Shown one piece after another: positions 25,715 through 34,760 of a DNA stretch of 64,000 nucleotides (within the stretch, counting starts at the first letter, position 1; every line of letters begins with the position of its first letter). The notes under the pieces are model-generated. The model did no database searches and was not told the origin of the DNA. It saw only the letters and a program-made list of their open reading frames with translations. The translations under genes and the position numbers were made by a program. Source of the DNA: Bacteroidota bacterium (lineage in GTDB: Bacteria > Bacteroidota > Bacteroidia > Cytophagales > Cyclobacteriaceae); NCBI GenBank assembly GCA_024280115.1, contig JAJRQT010000185.1, forward strand, positions 1-64,000, given 5' to 3'.

Positions 25715-26901
25715 TAGAGTTGGTGATAATAAAATAACTGATGATCCGGCAGTAATTCAGGATGCAATATTTTAATCATATCGGCCAGGATGATGTGCGG
25801 ATTTATAATTCCAGACTCCCAATAGTCATTGGCGGTGCCACGGGATACTCTCTTGTTATTATTGAAAATTTTACCTCTTTTAAATGAATTAAAATCCGCG
25901 AGCCGTTCATCTTTGTCAAGGATATCAGATTTAGATTGCGCGAAATCAGGACTGATCCAATATTCAGCATTAATTCCCTTTGCATAGACACTTTCAAAAT
26001 CCAACTGAATACCACCCGTCCCTTTGTCATCAGACCACAGGTAGGTCGCGCCCGCATCATCTAACAAATTGCTGACATAGCTATTTCCTCCGGGAACATA
26101 CCAGGACCCTTTGAAAGGCAGATTGGTAATGATCGTTGGTTTATTTTTAATTTCTTTAGAAATAGATAGCAACTCATGATATTGCTTTTCTATTGCTTTA
26201 AAACGAATATCAACACTTTCCTCATTCCCTGTCAGTTCTGCCAAAAGCTTTACCCATTCCATTCTTCCCAACAAATTTGTCTCCTGCCAATCAGAAAATA
26301 CCAGGACCGGAATTCCCAACTCTTCAAGCAACTGACTGCTTTTATTAGGAGCATTGGGAAATCCCACAGTTACTACAAGCTCTATGCCTAGTGATAGTAA
26401 CTTCTCCCTGTCGAGTGACTCTCCATAACCCACTTCGGGCAATTCGCCATTTTGAACCTTAGAATATATATCATCATCATAAATATATTTAGCCTCGGAG
26501 ATTGCACTTAGCTGATCTATCGCTCCGCAAAAATTGAAAAATGGCAAATAGGAAGAATGAAGCAGCGCTATTTTTTTAACAGGTGTTATAATTTGCCGGT
26601 AGTCCCGGAACTGAGGTGCAATTTCTACCTCCTTTGATTTTAAAACATAGTTAAGGGTATCTGAGGATTCATTATAATGACTAAAAAGTCTGAGAATTTT
26701 ATAATCATCATAGTGGGAAATATCAAAACCAATGGCATATTCTATAGAGGATTTTCCTTCGCTTACAGTTTGAGCAGGCTCGACATCCATCTTCCTCTGC
26801 TCATTTCTATTGCTGCAAGCGCATAAAAATAACAAGGAAATAAATAATCCCCCGGGAAATAATTTAAAGAAATAAGAAACCGAATTATTTATGTTTGCCA
26901 T
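25711..26901 (-). CDS. btuF: cobalamin ABC transporter substrate-binding lipoprotein
   Basis: A 396-residue periplasmic binding lipoprotein. The signal peptide ends in a lipobox (SLLFLCACS). The core is the helical-backbone type of BtuF/FhuD protein: KKIALLHSSYLPFFNFCGAIDQL, VELVVTVGFPN at the hinge region, TIITNLPFKGSWYVPGGNSY, and YWISPDFAQSK in the second lobe. It is the first gene of the operon and begins about 30 bases after the cobalamin riboswitch, so it should be repressed when cobalamin is plentiful. It delivers corrinoids to the permease. The Bacteroidota version has an N-terminal extension of about 60 residues before the first lobe. Confidence 0.88.
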   Translation of the reverse strand: MANINNSVSYFFKLFPGGLFISLLFLCACSNRNEQRKMDVEPAQTVSEGKSSIEYAIGFDISHYDDYKILRLFSHYNESSDTLNYVLKSKEVEIAPQFRDYRQIITPVKKIALLHSSYLPFFNFCGAIDQLSAISEAKYIYDDDIYSKVQNGELPEVGYGESLDREKLLSLGIELVVTVGFPNAPNKSSQLLEELGIPVLVFSDWQETNLLGRMEWVKLLAELTGNEESVDIRFKAIEKQYHELLSISKEIKNKPTIITNLPFKGSWYVPGGNSYVSNLLDDAGATYLWSDDKGTGGIQLDFESVYAKGINAEYWISPDFAQSKSDILDKDERLADFNSFKRGKIFNNNKRVSRGTANDYWESGIINPHIILADMIKILHPELLPDHQLFYYHQLY

Positions 26902-26929
26902 TGTTTCTGCCTTAGTCCCGAAGCTATTT

Positions 26930-27110
26930 CACTATGGCAGGTCTTCTGACTTTCCCAGATTTGACATCCTTCCCGGCCCGATTCATCGGGACAGTGGAGA
27001 TTGACTTGATCAAATCTCAATATGGGATTACAGCAGCGGGAACTGTTTCGGATTCTCACCGAATTCCCTTTTAATGCGTTGTAGCCGAATGCTACTCAAC
27101 AACCATAATT
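26930..27110 (-). promoter_or_regulatory. cobalamin (AdoCbl) riboswitch
   Basis: Read on the minus strand this region has the conserved aptamer pieces in order: AAAAGGGAAT, GGTGAGAATCCG, ACAGTTCCCGCTGCTGTAA (the B12-box core), GGGAAGGATG and AGTCAGAAGACCTGCC. It ends about 30 bases before the start of btuF. Binding of adenosylcobalamin would reduce expression of the whole uptake operon down to 20608. I recognise this class from sequence with high confidence; exact ends are approximate. Confidence 0.93.
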
Positions 27111-27115
27111 CATCA

Positions 27116-27123
27116 CAAAACTA
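27116..27123 (-). promoter_or_regulatory. probable -7 box of the riboswitch operon
   Basis: TAGTTTTG on the minus strand matches the Bacteroidota -7 consensus TAnnTTTG and would place the transcript start just at the 5' end of the riboswitch. The -33 position is TTTT rather than TTTG. Confidence 0.45.
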
Positions 27124-27449
27124 ACAGGTAATTTTCAGAATGAAAATATATGTCGAGATTTTTATTGAAAGATATGGTTCTTCAGTAATTTTAATGGAAA
27201 CCTTGCTGTAAAGGACGGAAGACCGAAGTCGGGAGTCGGAAGATTCTCCGTGACATGTGACCAATATGAACCCATGAATTCCTCTCGTATTATTTACTCC
27301 AGAATTTCAACATTCAAAACACGGTCGCTCCTTGCAAAACATCTAGGGATGGAAAACATATAAACCTCCTCAACATTCTTTATACTATCAATAATATAAA
27401 CCATTTTCAATATAGGCACTGGGAACATTCGATAGAGTAGATTGTTCTA
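27124..27449. other. intergenic, nothing beyond word-like repeats
   Basis: About 330 bases between the riboswitch operon and the end of the GTPase gene. The segment GAAGACCGAAGTCGGGAGTC near 27218 is of the same repetitive style as near 6040-6180. No gene or RNA was recognised. Confidence 0.45.
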
Positions 27450-30041
27450 CTACTTTTTTAAAAAAGGCTTTGGGACCTGTGGTAAACCCGCCCACTGTGC
27501 AATATCATTATAACCTTTGGCAATATCTTGCGCAATACCTATTCCATGCTTAATGCCTTTTACTGTTTTATGCAGTTTGGAATCTTCATCCTCCAAATCT
27601 TTGACTAAGCGCTGCAACCTGCTGGCAATACCTTTTTTCTTCACTTCTTCCGGGCTTTTACATTTTTCAGCGAGTTCTAATGCTTTTGCCGCATTTTCCA
27701 GTTCTAATGCTTCTTCTTTATTACCTCCTTCAGCTAGCAATAAAGACAATTCATTCATACTGCCTTGTAGGTTAATATTGCAATTGTGAAAATTAAAAGT
27801 GGTATGGGAGGATTTATCATCAATTAATTGATTCCTATCTCCCATTATTAAGTTTCCTACCTCTATTTTGTAATTATTTACGACACCTATCATTGGAATA
27901 TCCTGGCCTGTGATATAGTCAAAATATGGTTTTAGCCATTTATTATGATTCATAATTTGTCTATCGGATAACCAAAGGGGATATTTAGTCTCCACTATAC
28001 TTGGTATCAATCCAAACCGCATTATCCTATACTGCAATTCCGGCTTCTCACTTTTATAACTATTAAAGATCGTATTCAGTGTTTCTCGTAAGACACTAAT
28101 GTAATTTGTTTTATCTTGCCCTTTTACAGAAACATTTATGGTACGATCTTCTTCCCGAATCAATGCAATGCTGCCTTTCCCATCTTCTAATATTACTCCA
28201 TATCGCCATACTAAATAATTCTTATTTTCCTTTTTTATTTCCTGGTTATGCCGGACGATAAAACGAGAAATCGTATTTGGCGGTAAGGGCTGTTCTGCCT
28301 CATATCGTAACATTAAGCTATCTCCGACAGAAAAAACGGGTAGTTTCTCCAGCCGGTCTTCATTAAGCAAATGAGGTAAAATTAATCGATCTCCGCTTTT
28401 TGTTTCATAACCCAGCTCATAATGCATGATCAACTTAAATAGAAATTTATGTTGTTTCTCTGGATACCGATTTTTATCCTCACTAAAAACGAATCTAAAA
28501 TCATCAATAGATAATGAGAATTTTTCATTATTGCTTAACCAATTGATTATTTTATACACACCATGACTTATCCATTCAGGATTCAAAATCAACGTATTGA
28601 ACTCCTCCATGTCCTTATACCAGAAACTTACACCCAGTTCATGTAAGTCTGTTAATAATTCCTCTATATTATCAACATTATGTCTCTCAGCTATTTTGTC
28701 AAATTCTTCTTTTGTAATATGTTCCCGGCCTCTTTCCTTTTTGCCCTTTACGAAAAATTCTTCTAATTCTTCTTTTACATCATAGTAATCTGTTGGTATC
28801 TTTTGCTTTTCCCAAGATGGGTTGTGTTGTATAAACCCGGCAACTTTATTACGAAACTTATTCAGTTCATTGATATCGTCCTGAATAGAAAATGTATAAA
28901 CTTCTTCTATAGGATATTGCTCTTTTAAGGAATAGATTGGAATATCCACACGATTCTGATCACGTTGGTTAACCAACATAATGGCTTTTGAATCACCACC
29001 GTAGTTTTTCATATGGTCGAGCCAATATTGCAGCCTGTTTCGTTCTTCGCTGCGTCCGTCATAAACTATAATGTAGAGACAACGCTTCGATAAGAAAAAC
29101 TTATGTACAGTATGGGTAACCGTATGCCCGGCAAAATCCCAAATACGCACATTTATATTTTCTTTTTCAAGTTTCCATAGTGTTGTATCTACTCCTGGAG
29201 TACTTTCCTCATCAGTGGTCATTGGTGCATCCGGATCAATCAATCTTCTTGCCAGGCACGTTTTACCGGCGCCTTTCTCTCCCAGAATAATAATACGTGC
29301 TTCGTTCAACCGGACAGCTCCTTTCGCTTCCATATCTTCCAAAAATTTGGCTACTGCCGCTGCTCCTTGCCCACGTTTTTCATTTGGGATACTCATGCGT
29401 CTTTCAAGGGACTCTTGATCCACTTCAAATCTATTATCAAAGATGTTTTGATACAGCTTACCCCAATATGCGCAACCTTCAGTTTCGAGCGCTTTTTGAA
29501 AATTATTCCATATTTCACCATACACATCTGTTGATGTAGATTGCCCTCTACCTTCTTTCAAGGCTTGCAAATCTTGTAGGATTGTTATTTCCAAATTTAT
29601 ATTATTCTTAATGGCGACAATTGCGGCAACGGCACCTGCCCACGCTGCGTAAGAGATATAGGCATCAGGGGTGGTATAGGGAGTGTATGCATTGGTGATG
29701 TAAGTGTCGTCCGCTGCATAGGCAGCGGCGGCGGCGCAAATGGCTGCGGTATAGCTGTCGGATTCAGCGATAGAGACATCATAGTCTGAGTCGGCTGCTG
29801 CATAGGCAGCCCAGACGTAATCGGCATAGACTGTATAGGCAGCGGAATTAACATCCAATGCATAAAAAATAGTGTTAATACGCGCTTGTCTATCTTTTAT
29901 ATCCCAAAAGTCAAAATTACCTTGACTACCCAAAAAAGGCAAGGCGCGCACTGCACAATGCCATGCAAATTTTATAGTCTGCTCTTTATTAAGAGTTTTT
30001 AATTCTTGTTCTATCTTTTTCCTGAATGTTTCCCTGTTCAT
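27450..30041 (-). CDS. Roc/COR-like GTPase with Ala/Tyr-rich N-terminal module
   Basis: An 863-residue cytoplasmic protein resembling bacterial Roco proteins without leucine-rich repeats. Residues 1-65 are helical (FAWHCAVRALPFL). Residues 66-143 are a striking segment of Ala, Tyr, Asp and Thr. A Ras-like GTPase follows: G1 GEKGAGKT at 254-261, a Thr in the switch-I region (TPGVDTT), G3 DFAG at 302-305 and G4 NQRD at 358-361 in place of NKxD. Next is a COR-like region (about 420-690; ILNPEWISHGVYKIINWL and HYELGYETKSGDRLILPHLL). After about residue 735 comes a linker (NLIMGDRNQLID, TFNFHNCNINLQGS) and a helical, possibly coiled-coil tail. Such GTPases act as switches; many related multi-domain P-loop proteins serve in conflict or defence, but here there is no recognised toxin or nuclease domain and no partner gene. 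Function is open. Confidence 0.75.
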   Translation of the reverse strand: MNRETFRKKIEQELKTLNKEQTIKFAWHCAVRALPFLGSQGNFDFWDIKDRQARINTIFYALDVNSAAYTVYADYVWAAYAAADSDYDVSIAESDSYTAAICAAAAAYAADDTYITNAYTPYTTPDAYISYAAWAGAVAAIVAIKNNINLEITILQDLQALKEGRGQSTSTDVYGEIWNNFQKALETEGCAYWGKLYQNIFDNRFEVDQESLERRMSIPNEKRGQGAAAVAKFLEDMEAKGAVRLNEARIIILGEKGAGKTCLARRLIDPDAPMTTDEESTPGVDTTLWKLEKENINVRIWDFAGHTVTHTVHKFFLSKRCLYIIVYDGRSEERNRLQYWLDHMKNYGGDSKAIMLVNQRDQNRVDIPIYSLKEQYPIEEVYTFSIQDDINELNKFRNKVAGFIQHNPSWEKQKIPTDYYDVKEELEEFFVKGKKERGREHITKEEFDKIAERHNVDNIEELLTDLHELGVSFWYKDMEEFNTLILNPEWISHGVYKIINWLSNNEKFSLSIDDFRFVFSEDKNRYPEKQHKFLFKLIMHYELGYETKSGDRLILPHLLNEDRLEKLPVFSVGDSLMLRYEAEQPLPPNTISRFIVRHNQEIKKENKNYLVWRYGVILEDGKGSIALIREEDRTINVSVKGQDKTNYISVLRETLNTIFNSYKSEKPELQYRIMRFGLIPSIVETKYPLWLSDRQIMNHNKWLKPYFDYITGQDIPMIGVVNNYKIEVGNLIMGDRNQLIDDKSSHTTFNFHNCNINLQGSMNELSLLLAEGGNKEEALELENAAKALELAEKCKSPEEVKKKGIASRLQRLVKDLEDEDSKLHKTVKGIKHGIGIAQDIAKGYNDIAQWAGLPQVPKPFLKK

Positions 30042-30254
30042 TTTTTGATTAATTTTAACCTTGGTGTCTGACCATTCATAGGCACCACATTATTTCCAGG
30101 GCTGAAATACGCATATTCTGCCGCAACATACTTTAAACTATCAATAATAAACGGACAGAGTCCTACAAACCATTTTCATCACAGGTTTGGAAAAGCTGCG
30201 GTAGTGAAGTTCAATTCCCAGAGCCAGAAGCCCAGCATCCAGAATCACTTCACA

Positions 30255-31532
30255 TCATACCAAATCCCACTTTTCTCTTGGCTTTCTGGATAGCATGGCA
30301 TTGGCCTCATTGTCATTGACAAAAAGCTCCTTTTCCGCATCCCATTGGAGCTTTCTTCCCAATATGTCTGAAATTAATCCCAGGTGCATTGGCAGAGTCA
30401 TTTTCCTGGCATATGGTAGATTAGATTCCGGTTGATTCCTCGATTTCACAGCATCCACGAAATTTTGCTGATGTCCAGGAGATCTCGGAATTGTTTTAGG
30501 AATGCCTGGAATATCATCCATAGTCTGTCCATTTATGGTAATAGACCTGGTATCATAATCACAGATCAATGTGCCTTTATCTCCTTCAAAATATGCCCCT
30601 ATTCCGCGATCTTTTGCGCCGGGTACTTTTGGAGGTTTAGTCGTCCAGTAGATCTTAAGATCATCAAATTCAAAATCGGCCTTCATCGATTTAGGCGCAG
30701 TGCCAATTCCCTTTGGCTTTTTCCCTTTTGCATTAATTGATTTTAATCCGGTCGGATTGATCGCCCACCAAACTACATCTGCAATATGGCACCAGAAATC
30801 AGCATACACACCGCCGGAATAATCGAGAAAATATCGATATGTTTTGTGAACTCTGTTAGGTTCATAATCGACATAGGGTGCCGGTCCGAGCCACATGTCA
30901 TAATTAAAAGTTGCCGGAATAACAGGATTTTTTGTAGCTTTCATTTTGGGTGAATTGCCGGTTTTCCATAACCTCACCGTATGTACTTTGCCAATCGCTC
31001 CCGACTTAATGATCTCCACTACCCGGTGATAATTGTCTCCCGCATGAATTTGAGTGCCAAGCTGAAAAACCCTTTTGTATTTTTCCATATTTTCCAGCAT
31101 CATCTGACCTTTTTTTACACTATAGGAAAGCGGCTTTTCTCCATACACATCCTTCCCTGACTGAAAGGCTAATATCGCCACCCGGGAATGCCAGTGATCG
31201 GGTGTTGCACATGTGATGGCGTCAATGTCATTTCTTTCTAAAACGTGCCTGAAATCTCCATAACCTTCTACCTTTCCTCCGGGTTTCAACGCTTCAAGAT
31301 TTTTAAGGCTGTTGTTCAAATGATCTTTGTCAACATCGCATAAAGCCACTGTTTCTACCTCAGGCAATGCTGCAAACCATCTAATATGATTGTTGCCCAT
31401 TCCATTGATACCTATATGGGCTACTCTTATCCGGTCACTGGCGGCAACCTTGTTCCCGAGTGATGGTAATATTGTAAATGCTAATGACCCGAGGGCGCTT
31501 TTCTTTATAAATGATCTTCGATTGTCGTTCAT
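30255..31532 (-). CDS. Gfo/Idh/MocA family oxidoreductase, Tat-exported (second paralogue)
   Basis: A 425-residue secreted oxidoreductase. The N-terminus has a Tat-like leader (NRRSFIKKSALGSLAFTILPSLG), then the Rossmann motif RVAHIGINGMGNNH, CDVDKDHL, TPDHWHSRVA and the EKP motif in VYGEKPLSYS. The carboxy end, NEANAMLSRKPREKWDLV, closely parallels that of the enzyme at 6285-7655, so the two belong to one lineage-specific family. These enzymes probably act on sugars or cyclitols in the periplasm. The exact substrate is unknown. It is monocistronic, about 210 bases upstream of the Roc-like GTPase gene and without any visible functional link to it. Confidence 0.87.
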   Translation of the reverse strand: MNDNRRSFIKKSALGSLAFTILPSLGNKVAASDRIRVAHIGINGMGNNHIRWFAALPEVETVALCDVDKDHLNNSLKNLEALKPGGKVEGYGDFRHVLERNDIDAITCATPDHWHSRVAILAFQSGKDVYGEKPLSYSVKKGQMMLENMEKYKRVFQLGTQIHAGDNYHRVVEIIKSGAIGKVHTVRLWKTGNSPKMKATKNPVIPATFNYDMWLGPAPYVDYEPNRVHKTYRYFLDYSGGVYADFWCHIADVVWWAINPTGLKSINAKGKKPKGIGTAPKSMKADFEFDDLKIYWTTKPPKVPGAKDRGIGAYFEGDKGTLICDYDTRSITINGQTMDDIPGIPKTIPRSPGHQQNFVDAVKSRNQPESNLPYARKMTLPMHLGLISDILGRKLQWDAEKELFVNDNEANAMLSRKPREKWDLV

Positions 31533-31932
31533 ATTATTAATAGTTTTCGTGGATTTTCAATTTAGCGGCTAATTTCTGAAATCTCTGTATTATTCGATGT
31601 TTTTTTTATAACAGAGAGGACGGTGGGTATTGGATTCGCGACAACCTCAGAGTCCCCTGTCGGGAGAATTCTGAGGAGGATTAGCAGAGTAGGCTCTGGG
31701 TGATAGGCTCTATGTACCGGGTGCTTCTTGGAATCAATCTCTCATCCCTCCTACGCCAAAGCTTCGGCGGACAAGCAATCTCTATTATCAATCATTTCAA
31801 TCTCAAATACATCTGCTCCAAACAACAAATTACCTGTGCAAATCAAAACATCAGATTTTGCCACAATAAAAAAAATATCTACTTTCACCGTATTAACTTC
31901 TGAATTCCATCATATCTATTTTCAATATCCTC
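31533..31932. other. intergenic with dispersed repeat
   Basis: About 400 bases of divergent spacing between the oxidoreductase and the acylase. Apart from the repeat at 31745-31776 and word-like DNA near 31620-31720, I see no gene, RNA or promoter consensus. Confidence 0.5.
31745..31776. repeat. dispersed repeat (CTACGCCAAAGCTTCGGCGG type)
   Basis: This GC-rich unit contains a short hairpin (GCCAAAGCTTCGGC). When translated by gene callers it yields the familiar spurious peptide SYAKASADK. It is a well-known kind of dispersed intergenic repeat, here in one copy. Related GGCGGACA fragments lie near 7735 and 35822. Confidence 0.55.
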
Positions 31933-34353
31933 ATGAAAATTTTGCGATTCTTAATCTCCCTTTTCATTACAGTTGCTATTGTAATAGCGCTTAATAAAAA
32001 AATTGGATCTATTCCTCCTCTTGGCAAATTTCTGGATCCGGTAAATGGATTTTGGGCCAACGCAGAGTCAGACATTTCCATGCCGGACAATTTCTCTATT
32101 GACGGCTTGCAGTCTCCGGTAAAAATATTGTACGATGATATGCTCGTACCTCATGTATTCGCTGAAAATGAAGACGATCTTTTTATGTCTATCGGATACG
32201 TACACGCATATCACAGGCTTTGGCAAATGGAGTTTCAAACCCATGCCGCCGCCGGAAGATTGTCAGAGATCGTAGGTGATCTCGCCCTCGATATGGATCG
32301 CGGACAAAGGCGAAAAGGCATGGTTTTCGGCGCTGAAAATTTCATTAAATATATGGATCAAAACTCGCTGAATGCTATTAAACAATATGCCAAAGGAGTT
32401 AACGCTTTTATTGACCAGCTGTCATACAATACATACCCATTTGAATACAAGTTGCTCGACTATCAACCGGAAACATGGACAATATTAAAATCCGGATTAC
32501 TCTATAAGTTTATGTCGGACATGCTGAACTCTATGGAGAAAGACCTTGAAAATACAAATTTTCGATCAATCTATGGGAAAGAATTGTTAGATCTCATTTA
32601 CCCTGATGTTGATAATTACAATGATCCTGTGGTTGACAAGAAAAACTCCTGGGATTTTAAACCAATTACAAAAGAAAATAGTGAAACCTCCATAAATGAT
32701 TTGGTAGCCATAGACTTGTTGGATCCACCAAATCCTAACAATGGTAGTAACAATTGGGCAGTTGGGCCATCCAAATCTGCAACTGGCAATCCCATTCTTT
32801 GCAATGACATGCACCTGAGTTTGTATATGCCCTCTTTGTGGTTCTACAATCAGCTCAACTGCGGTGAAATGAATGTATTTGGTCATAGCTTGCCCGGAAT
32901 CCCAATGGTCATCACAGGCTTTACGGACTCCATTGCCTGGGGCTTTACCAACGCCCAGAGAGATTTGGTAGATTGGTATAAAATTGAATATGAGGATGAA
33001 AACAGAGATAAATATCTACTGGATGGCGAATATATTCCGGCCCTGAAAAAGGTTGAAGAAATAAAAATCAGGAATAGTGAAACTTATTATGACACCGTTG
33101 TTTACACAGTTTTTGGACCGGTTACTTATGACAATACTTACAGATCGGAATCACAAAAAAACGGTTATGCAAGAAGATGGATCGATCATGACGCCTCTGA
33201 TGCTTTTAAAATGTTTTACTCGATCAATCATGCAAAAAATTTCCATGACTACATGGAGGCGCTCGATAACTTTTCTTCACCTGCGCAAAATGTCATTTTT
33301 GCATCTGTTCAGGGGGATATTGCCCACAGGGTTCAGGGCAGATATCCACTGAATAATTTTGAGGAAGGTAAATTTCTCAAAGATGGAACCTTATCATCTA
33401 ATAACTGGACTGAATACATTCCCAATGAGCACAATGCTTTCTGGAAAAATCCAGAAAGGGGTTTTGTCGCCTCTGCCAATCAGCATCCTGCTGATTCAAC
33501 TTACCCATACTACATCACTGCTTTCTCTTACGAATCCTATCGAAACAGGCGCATCAATGAAGTACTCAGGGCAGATAATGAGGTAACAATTGAAGACTTG
33601 AAGAACCTGCATTATGATAATTTTAGCCTTAAAGCATCTGAAAGCTTACCTACTATGATAGAAAAGATGAATGGGCAGAACCTTTCTGCCATAGAAATGG
33701 ACATTATAGAAAGTCTGAAAAAATGGGATTATTACTTTAACAAAGATTCCAAAGAAGCTGTGTATTATGATATTTGGTTCGAAAAACTTTACTTAAGTAT
33801 TTGGGATGAAATAATAAAATCGGGAGATGAAAATATTCCGCTAAAATACCCGACAAACAATTCCACCATTAGATTGATGAAGGAATTTCCCAATCACGAT
33901 TTCTTTGATAATAAGTTAACAGATACAACGGAAACAGTAGAAGACCTAATATTATACGCTTTTAGGGAAATGATGAAAGAAGTGGCGGAGCTAAAAGAGA
34001 AAGGAGATTTCACATGGTCATCATATAAATCGACTTTTGTCCTTCATCTATTGAGAATTAAACCTCTTGGATATTACAATATTGAATCGGGTGGAAGCGG
34101 TGGAGATGTCGTAAATGCTACGGGGACCAATCACGCCCCAAGCCAGCGGATCATCATAGAATTAGATCCTAAGGGAGTAAAAGCCTGGGGGCACTATCCT
34201 GGCGGGCAATCAGGTAATCCAGGCAGTAAATTCTATGATAATATGGTCGAGGCCTGGGCAAAAGGCGATTATTATGATTTACTATTTTTAACTAACCCAG
34301 ACGAATCGAATACCCGAATAATTTTTTCTCAAACATTAACCTCGAATAAATGA
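31933..34353 (+). CDS. penicillin acylase family protein
   Basis: An 806-residue Ntn-hydrolase precursor. An N-terminal hydrophobic segment (residues 3-20) exports or anchors it. The alpha-chain carries YVHAYHRLWQMEFQTHAAAGRLSEIVGD. The autoprocessing site and catalytic residue are Ser272 in GSNNWAVGPSKS; cleavage before this Ser would create the beta-chain nucleophile. Later segments VFGHSLPGIPMVITGFTDSIAWGFTN and ATGTNHAPSQRII are typical of the family. These enzymes cleave amides such as acyl-homoserine lactones or beta-lactam side chains; quorum quenching or peptide catabolism are possible. It overlaps the next gene by four bases (ATGA), so the two form an operon. Confidence 0.9.
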   Translation: MKILRFLISLFITVAIVIALNKKIGSIPPLGKFLDPVNGFWANAESDISMPDNFSIDGLQSPVKILYDDMLVPHVFAENEDDLFMSIGYVHAYHRLWQMEFQTHAAAGRLSEIVGDLALDMDRGQRRKGMVFGAENFIKYMDQNSLNAIKQYAKGVNAFIDQLSYNTYPFEYKLLDYQPETWTILKSGLLYKFMSDMLNSMEKDLENTNFRSIYGKELLDLIYPDVDNYNDPVVDKKNSWDFKPITKENSETSINDLVAIDLLDPPNPNNGSNNWAVGPSKSATGNPILCNDMHLSLYMPSLWFYNQLNCGEMNVFGHSLPGIPMVITGFTDSIAWGFTNAQRDLVDWYKIEYEDENRDKYLLDGEYIPALKKVEEIKIRNSETYYDTVVYTVFGPVTYDNTYRSESQKNGYARRWIDHDASDAFKMFYSINHAKNFHDYMEALDNFSSPAQNVIFASVQGDIAHRVQGRYPLNNFEEGKFLKDGTLSSNNWTEYIPNEHNAFWKNPERGFVASANQHPADSTYPYYITAFSYESYRNRRINEVLRADNEVTIEDLKNLHYDNFSLKASESLPTMIEKMNGQNLSAIEMDIIESLKKWDYYFNKDSKEAVYYDIWFEKLYLSIWDEIIKSGDENIPLKYPTNNSTIRLMKEFPNHDFFDNKLTDTTETVEDLILYAFREMMKEVAELKEKGDFTWSSYKSTFVLHLLRIKPLGYYNIESGGSGGDVVNATGTNHAPSQRIIIELDPKGVKAWGHYPGGQSGNPGSKFYDNMVEAWAKGDYYDLLFLTNPDESNTRIIFSQTLTSNK

Positions 34354-34712
34354 CTAGTTTTAAAGTTCTTGTGAAAATTTTACTGACAGCGTTGCTGGCT
34401 TACCTTTTCCAGACAATGCTGCCCTGGTGGTCCATAGTTATTGCAAGTTCCACAATAAGTTTTATTATTTCCACAAAAGGATTTTCTTCTTTCGTCGGTG
34501 GATTTCTCGGCATTGGAATGCTATGGTTTTTAATGGCAACGATAATTGACATTCAAACTGATTCAATTCTCACAGAAAGAGTGGCGGGGATTTTCTCTCT
34601 TCCAAACAACTGGCTGTTAATTCTGATTACATCAATAATTGGTGGACTTGTGGGTGGATTTGGAGCATTGACAGGAAGTTATTTCAGAAGTTGGGTCATG
34701 CCAACAGAATAA
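34350..34712 (+). CDS. small integral membrane protein, unknown
   Basis: A 120-residue protein with about four membrane helices (near 7-25, 28-45, 48-67 and 88-112) and glycine-rich turns (GGFLGIGM, GGLVGGFGALTG). No family was recognised with certainty. Its start overlaps the acylase stop by four bases, indicating translational coupling. Membrane partners of this size commonly accompany such acylases in Bacteroidota, but the role is unknown. A strong bidirectional hairpin follows the stop codon. Confidence 0.7.
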   Translation: MTSFKVLVKILLTALLAYLFQTMLPWWSIVIASSTISFIISTKGFSSFVGGFLGIGMLWFLMATIIDIQTDSILTERVAGIFSLPNNWLLILITSIIGGLVGGFGALTGSYFRSWVMPTE

Positions 34713-34714
34713 AC

Positions 34715-34746
34715 TTGTAGGTGGGCATTACAATGCCCACCTACAA
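34715..34746. terminator. bidirectional hairpin terminator
   Basis: A perfect 15-bp stem (TTGTAGGTGGGCATT/AATGCCCACCTACAA) with a two-base loop lies between two convergent genes, three bases after one stop and 14 before the other. It can serve both strands. Confidence 0.8.
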
Positions 34747-34760
34747 ATTATTGATTTGTA

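Noticed and set aside
29597-29863. Pro/Thr-rich frame on the minus strand within the GTPase gene
   Set aside because: A shifted reading of the Ala/Tyr-rich codons; the GTPase frame continues through it with normal domains on both sides.
29690-29870. CRISPR-like or tandem-repeat array in the Ala-rich part of the GTPase gene
   Set aside because: Repeats are short, irregular and keep the reading frame; there are no spacers of constant length.
31700-31994. Small plus-strand frames before the acylase gene
   Set aside because: They translate a dispersed repeat (SYAKASADK-type peptide) and overlap the true acylase start in another frame.
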